From: Clostridia bacterium
Lineage (GTDB): Bacteria; Bacillota_A; Clostridia; Oscillospirales; CAG-272
Length of the DNA: 9,891 nt
Reading direction: 5' to 3'
NCBI GenBank assembly: GCA_017414585.1
Contig: JAFQLN010000001.1
Coordinates: forward strand, 1 to 9,891
Part shown: positions 6,640 through 9,891 of the stretch, piece after piece
How the letters are laid out: each line of letters begins with the position of its first letter
Numbering within the stretch: position 1 is the first letter of the stretch
The notes under the pieces: generated by a model
Databases searched by the model: none
What the model was told of the DNA's origin: nothing
The model's input: only the letters and a program-made list of their open reading frames with translations
Made by a program: the position numbers and the translations under genes

Positions 6640-6798
6640 TACTTTTTCTCCTTTAGCGAGGAGAAAAAGTACCAAAAAGAGGAACTTTTCCGAACGCTTG
6701 GGTGTTTCGAGGACTGCGGTCCTCGATTTAGGGCTCTGCCCTAAAAACCCGCAAACTTTTGAAAAAGTTTGATCAAAACTTTTATACGGGCAAAGTTT
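6640..6798 (-). repeat. Modular stem-loop repeat, full copy after the PHP gene
   Basis: Read on the minus strand, it begins a few bases after the PHP gene stop and has the same order of parts as the copy at 4152-4326. Stem 1 is CAAACTTTT/AAAAGTTTG (6752-6760 with 6763-6771). Stem 2 is TTAGGGC/GCCCTAA (6728-6734 with 6738-6744). Stem 3 is CGAGGAC/GTCCTCG with a CGCA loop as read on the minus strand (6708-6714 with 6719-6725). Stem 4 has 13 pairs around the same CGCTAA loop (6640-6652 with 6659-6671). Substitutions relative to the other copy occur on both arms and keep the pairing, while the CGCA and CGCTAA loops and the CACCC/TACCC linkers are conserved. Confidence 0.85.
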
Positions 6799-6802
6799 TG
6801 TT

Positions 6803-8164
6803 TTATTTTTTGAGAATCAGCGAATTCGTCAGCTTTTCTGCGCGCACAGAGATCAGCTCGACTTCTTCCTTCGTTGCCGTACCGAGGACATACTCACGCA
6901 TCAGCTCCCCGTCGAGTGCTGCCTGACGGTCATGCAGGGGGAAGTAATTCTCCATCAGAAACGACGCATACTTCTGCAGACGGAACTCACCCACGATGCG
7001 GTATTCCTTGGAAATCGTATCCACAGCAACGGAATAACGCTCCTTGATTGCCGTGAGAATCGCTTTTCTCTCATTCGCGGGTGCAAAAACAATCGTGGAA
7101 CAGATATCCGCGTTCCGGTTATGTTCCGTGGAACCGTGGCTGTCCGTGGAGCCGACGATGGGATGCACGCGCCCTTGACGGTATTCGTCATAGTAAATCG
7201 CGGTCTGGAACCCGTTCTGTTCGTAGTAGTTTTCTCCGCCGAGGACTTCAAATGCGTCGAATTCGTGCTTTTCCAGTGTGTAGCGCGTGAAAACTTCCGG
7301 CATCTGCCACATATCGGAAATCCAGTACGGGTGCGCGAAAATCGCCAGTCCGTCCGCTTCCCGGATTTTGTTGTACGCCCAGCTTGTGACCGCATACCAG
7401 CGTGTATTCAGCTTATCCGGAACATCGGTGAGCGAGGCTTCAACCGCGTCGATTTGTGCTTTGTACTGTTCTGCGGAGATGATTGCGGGAGCGTTTACCG
7501 TGTCGTCCAGCTTACGCTTGTCATCCGCACCGTCCGTCTCGCGCCAGTTCGCGGAAGACTGCAGCAGACCGTTGACGGAGAACAGCCCGCCTGCATTGAC
7601 GATATGCGTGTCGGTTTCGGGAAGATGCACTTCCTCGCCGGGGAGAATGTTCAGAGCGATGTTCACATCTTTGTACGCCTGCATTGCTTCGAGGGAGGGA
7701 TAGTAGCGTCCGTGGTCGGTGACAACGATGAAGTCATAACCGAGCCGGCGGTAGTTCGCGCAGACAATGGCGGGAGCTTCGCGTCCGTCGGAACGGCAGG
7801 TGTGCATATGCAGGTCGCCGCGCAGGGGAATGCGGCAGGCTAAGTCTTCGTCGAGGGCATAAACGGGGAGCTGGAAAACGCGGCGGTCGTCTTTGAATAC
7901 GCGCACGAAATGCTCACCTTCGGAAGCGGCGGTATATGTGATGCGCAGGCATCCGTCTTCATCGGGGGAGACGTCGTAATCGGCGCGGTTGTAGGCATAG
8001 CATCCGTCCGGGCGGGGAGAACCGGCGTCAAGTCTGTGGACGGAAATGTGGTACTCACCGCGGAATGCAGCATGGTCACCGAGCGGTTTGACGGTGAGGG
8101 TAACTTCATCTCCGGCGGGAAAGATCATCGGAAAAATCCGGTAATTGTAAAGTTCGCTTTTCAT
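6803..8164 (-). CDS. PHP-domain metallohydrolase, CehA/McbA-like
   Basis: A 453-residue protein. Residues 1-110 form a beta-rich, probably immunoglobulin-like leader domain. From 115 a PHP (polymerase and histidinol phosphatase) fold follows, with all metal-site motifs: GDLHMHTCRSDG (His119, His121, Asp126), VVTDHG (Asp150, His151), PGEEV (Glu177), the THIVN histidine (187), IFAHPYW (His278) and GSTDSHG (Asp341, His343). Such enzymes hydrolyse phosphoesters or related bonds with two or three metal ions. The substrate cannot be told from sequence. There is no signal peptide, so it is presumably cytoplasmic. A GGAGG (complement of 8175-8179) lies ten bases before the start. It has its own promoter, and the PH-domain gene lies downstream on the same strand. 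'CehA/McbA-like' rests on overall architecture. Confidence 0.88.
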   Translation of the reverse strand: MKSELYNYRIFPMIFPAGDEVTLTVKPLGDHAAFRGEYHISVHRLDAGSPRPDGCYAYNRADYDVSPDEDGCLRITYTAASEGEHFVRVFKDDRRVFQLPVYALDEDLACRIPLRGDLHMHTCRSDGREAPAIVCANYRRLGYDFIVVTDHGRYYPSLEAMQAYKDVNIALNILPGEEVHLPETDTHIVNAGGLFSVNGLLQSSANWRETDGADDKRKLDDTVNAPAIISAEQYKAQIDAVEASLTDVPDKLNTRWYAVTSWAYNKIREADGLAIFAHPYWISDMWQMPEVFTRYTLEKHEFDAFEVLGGENYYEQNGFQTAIYYDEYRQGRVHPIVGSTDSHGSTEHNRNADICSTIVFAPANERKAILTAIKERYSVAVDTISKEYRIVGEFRLQKYASFLMENYFPLHDRQAALDGELMREYVLGTATKEEVELISVRAEKLTNSLILKK

Positions 8165-8223
8165 CAGGGGGAATCCTCCGCAAAAATGGTGTCATGGAAA
8201 AAACGGGAAACGGTACTGTGTTT

Positions 8224-8252
8224 ATTATAGCACAGACAGCGGAAAATTACAA
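8224..8252 (-). promoter_or_regulatory. Sigma-70-type promoter of the PHP gene
   Basis: On the minus strand the -35 box TTGTAA (complement of 8247-8252) is 17 bases from a consensus -10 TATAAT (complement of 8224-8229). The predicted transcript start near 8217 gives a leader of about 50 bases. Confidence 0.8.
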
Positions 8253-8296
8253 TGCGGAGGGGGATATTTTGCACAGCAGCATTTACTTTAGAGATT

Positions 8297-8566
8297 AAAT
8301 TTGAAGTTAATGTACCGGTAACAGGGGAAAAAAAGATCTGCACCAAGCCTTCCCCCTTGTGGGGAAGGTGTCACGAAGTGACGGATGAGGGTAAAAACAA
8401 GCAATTTGGTATTCTATACCCATGAGGATTTATATGAATTTCTCGTTTTGACCCTCATCCACCGCAGAATCAAGAAACTTGATTCCGCGGTCCCCCTTCC
8501 CCACAAGGGGGAAGGCTTTGTCCTTGACGTTTCATCCCCTGTTACCGGTACATTAACTTCAAATTT
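8297..8566. mobile_element. MITE-like palindromic element B
   Basis: A 270-base non-coding element sits between the divergent PHP and oxidoreductase promoters. Its ends are a perfect terminal inverted repeat of 32 bases (8297-8328 with 8535-8566), starting AAATTTGAAGTTAATG. Further in are a perfect 24-base inverted repeat (8345-8368 with 8495-8518) and a 10-base one, GGATGAGGGT/ACCCTCATCC (8383-8392 with 8451-8460), so the whole element can fold into one long interrupted hairpin. The arms carry their own small hairpins, GTCAC-GAA-GTGAC (8370-8382) and GAATCAAG-AAA-CTTGATTC (8467-8485). No transposase is encoded. It shares its right terminus with the element at 1754-2079. Past mobilisation is an inference. 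Confidence 0.75.
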
Positions 8567-8651
8567 TATTACGAAAGTATATGCTGCTGCCGTGGAATAT
8601 TTTGCTTTCATATCCGATGCAGCAAAAATGTTTGATATTTCCGTAAATCTC

Positions 8652-8680
8652 TGGACAGTTTTCTAATTTTATGCTATAAT
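8652..8680 (+). promoter_or_regulatory. Strong promoter of the Gfo/Idh/MocA oxidoreductase gene
   Basis: The -35 box TGGACA (8652-8657, five of six to consensus) is 17 bases from a perfect -10 TATAAT (8675-8680), and TG at 8672-8673 makes it an extended -10. Transcription would start near 8687, giving a leader of about 40 bases. AAAGGAGA (8713-8720) is the ribosome site. Confidence 0.88.
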
Positions 8681-8726
8681 GACAGCAATCGAATATTCAT
8701 TCTTTTCAAAATAAAGGAGAATCATT

Positions 8727-9809
8727 ATGGCTGACAAAAAACTCAGAGTCGGTATCATCGGCTGCGGCGGTATCGCACACGCACACGCAAGAGCGTACAA
8801 GAACTTTGAAGACGTGGAAATCGTTGCAGGCGCGGATATTATCCCCGGCAAGGCAAGAGCGTTCCTCGACGAGTTCGGCTGGACCGAAGCGACCGCTTAC
8901 GAAACCCACGAAGAACTCTGCGCAAGAGACGACATCGATGCCGTTTCCATCTGTACTTACAACTCCCAGCACGCTGCTCCCGCAATCTGTGCGCTGACTT
9001 CCGGCAAGAATGTTATGCTCGAAAAGCCTCTCTGCGTCACGCTTGAAGAAGCAAAGGCGATTGTTGCTGTGGAAAAGGCTACGGGCAAGTTCGTTTCCGT
9101 CGGCTTCCAGCCCCGTTACGGCGCGAATGTCAAGAAGGTCAAGGAAGTGGTCGAATCCGGCGTTCTCGGCGATATTTACTATGTTGTTGTCGGCGGCGGA
9201 CGTGTCAAGGGTATCCCCGGACGTACCTTCATTGAAAAGGACAAGGCTGCAGTCGGATGTGTAGGCGATATCGGCTGCTACGGTCTTGATTTCGCGCTCA
9301 ACTCCATCGGCTATCCGAAGCCGCTCACCGTTTCCGGCAAGATGACCGCGCACTTCGGCAAGAACCCGAAGAAGTATGCGGAAGCTGACAGATTCACCGT
9401 TGACGACGACTTTGCCGTTGCTATGATCCGCTGTGAAGGCGGCGTTGTCATCGACTACAGAGCATCGTGGGCTATGAATATGGACACCACCAGCGACTCC
9501 ATGTTCTTCGGTACCGAAGCAGGTCTGAAGGTCAAGGCTCCCGTAGGATGCTGCTGGGACGGCGCGGCAGGCGATCTTCTGCTCTACCACGACAACGAAG
9601 AAGGCAAGCAGGTCTGCGAACAGATCGAAGTTCCCGGCGACAATGTAAAGACCAATATGTTTGAACAGAAGATCCGTGCATTTGTTGACGCGTGCTACAC
9701 GAACGGTCCCGCACCGGTTCCGACCTCCCAGATTCTCTACAACCAGGCGATCATCGACGGTATCATCCGCTCCAACGCCTGCGGTCACGAAGTTACCATC
9801 GACCTGTAA
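8727..9809 (+). CDS. Gfo/Idh/MocA-family oxidoreductase
   Basis: An NAD(P)-dependent dehydrogenase of the glucose-fructose oxidoreductase/inositol dehydrogenase family, 360 residues. The Rossmann domain shows GIIGCGGIAHAHARAY (9-24), an acidic residue at the end of strand two (Asp37 in AGADIIPGKA) that usually favours NAD, TYNSQH (77-82) and the hallmark EKPL (99-102) with catalytic Lys100. The C-terminal substrate domain begins near 125. Its usual DxGxHxxD motif reads DIGCYGLD (181-188), with Tyr185 in place of the catalytic-site histidine, a variant I believe also occurs in other members. The substrate, probably a sugar, inositol or related polyol, cannot be assigned. It has its own strong promoter and ribosome site. 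Lysine codons are AAG in 23 of 25 cases, unlike accC, which suggests high expression or a different origin. A copy of the stem-loop repeat follows the stop. Confidence 0.93.
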   Translation: MADKKLRVGIIGCGGIAHAHARAYKNFEDVEIVAGADIIPGKARAFLDEFGWTEATAYETHEELCARDDIDAVSICTYNSQHAAPAICALTSGKNVMLEKPLCVTLEEAKAIVAVEKATGKFVSVGFQPRYGANVKKVKEVVESGVLGDIYYVVVGGGRVKGIPGRTFIEKDKAAVGCVGDIGCYGLDFALNSIGYPKPLTVSGKMTAHFGKNPKKYAEADRFTVDDDFAVAMIRCEGGVVIDYRASWAMNMDTTSDSMFFGTEAGLKVKAPVGCCWDGAAGDLLLYHDNEEGKQVCEQIEVPGDNVKTNMFEQKIRAFVDACYTNGPAPVPTSQILYNQAIIDGIIRSNACGHEVTIDL

Positions 9810-9838
9810 GATACAAGCCGAACGCTGTCCTTATAAGC

Positions 9839-9891
9839 AAACTTCGTCTGCTTTAAAAGTTTTGGTCGAGCTTTTTCGTTTTACGAAGTAA
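9839..9891 (+). repeat. Modular stem-loop repeat, copy cut by the window end
   Basis: It begins 30 bases after the oxidoreductase stop on the same strand. A 24-base stretch at 9854-9877 is identical to 4178-4201 of the accC copy (AAAGTTTTGGTCGAGC core), and the AAACTT-GTC-GC lead-in is also shared. After 9877 it diverges: the expected second arm of stem 1 is replaced by GTTTTACGAAGTAA, whose ACGAAGT can pair with ACTTCGT at 9841-9847. The rest lies outside the window. Confidence 0.7.

Noticed and set aside
6617..6645. Possible promoter for the PH-domain gene (CATAAT on the minus strand)
   Set aside because: No acceptable -35 box at the right distance (AAAGTA), and the stretch borders stem 4 of the repeat.
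6764..6782. Palindrome around TTTGATCAAA resembling a fatty-acid repressor (FabT-type) operator
   Set aside because: It lies after the PHP gene, not before a fab gene, and arises from the AAAGTTTT lead-in and stem 1 of the stem-loop repeat, with the equivalent position in the other copy not palindromic.
8385..8666. 93-codon plus-strand frame in the divergent intergenic region
   Set aside because: It translates the palindromic element B, has no ribosome site and no domain.

Overview
The window reads as a chromosomal segment of a Gram-positive anaerobe of the class Clostridia (Bacillota), possibly a gut Oscillospirales-type organism. This is an inference from the gene order fabF-accB-fabZ-accC-accD-accA (a Firmicutes fatty-acid locus), GGAGG-type ribosome binding sites, a short 260-residue AccA, and GC-moderate coding DNA interspersed with many hairpin-rich intergenic repeats. 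No rRNA, tRNA, CRISPR array, transposase or phage gene is seen.

Positions 1-6091 (+ strand) hold the downstream part of a type II fatty-acid synthesis operon. FabF (chain-elongating ketoacyl-ACP synthase) and FabZ (hydroxyacyl-ACP dehydratase) are elongation-cycle enzymes. AccB, AccC, AccD and AccA together form a complete four-subunit acetyl-CoA carboxylase supplying malonyl-CoA. The operon start lies before the window. It ends at a bidirectional hairpin terminator (about 6099-6150) shared with a convergent gene. fabF/accB and accD/accA are tightly spaced, but three other junctions (accB-fabZ, fabZ-accC, accC-accD) are 250-400 bases long and filled with repeat elements.

Positions 6165-8164 (- strand) hold a small single-domain bacterial PH (bPH2/DUF304-type) protein and a PHP-fold metallohydrolase of the CehA/McbA type with its own sigma-70-type promoter. 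Positions 8727-9809 (+ strand) hold a Gfo/Idh/MocA-family NAD(P)-dependent oxidoreductase with a strong, extended -10 promoter. These two genes are divergent across a 562-base intergenic region that contains a 270-base inverted-repeat element.

The genes are ordinary; the interest lies in the spacers. (1) A modular stem-loop repeat occurs in two full copies (after accC and after the PHP gene), one copy cut off by the window end (after the oxidoreductase) and one diverged short copy (before accC). All lie on the coding strand of the preceding gene, and the two full copies differ by paired changes that preserve four helices. (2) Two MITE-like elements, between accB and fabZ and between the divergent genes, share the same termini but have different interiors. 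Smaller oddities are a seven-residue shortening in AccC, a compressed zinc ribbon in AccD and a strong lysine-codon switch in the oxidoreductase gene.
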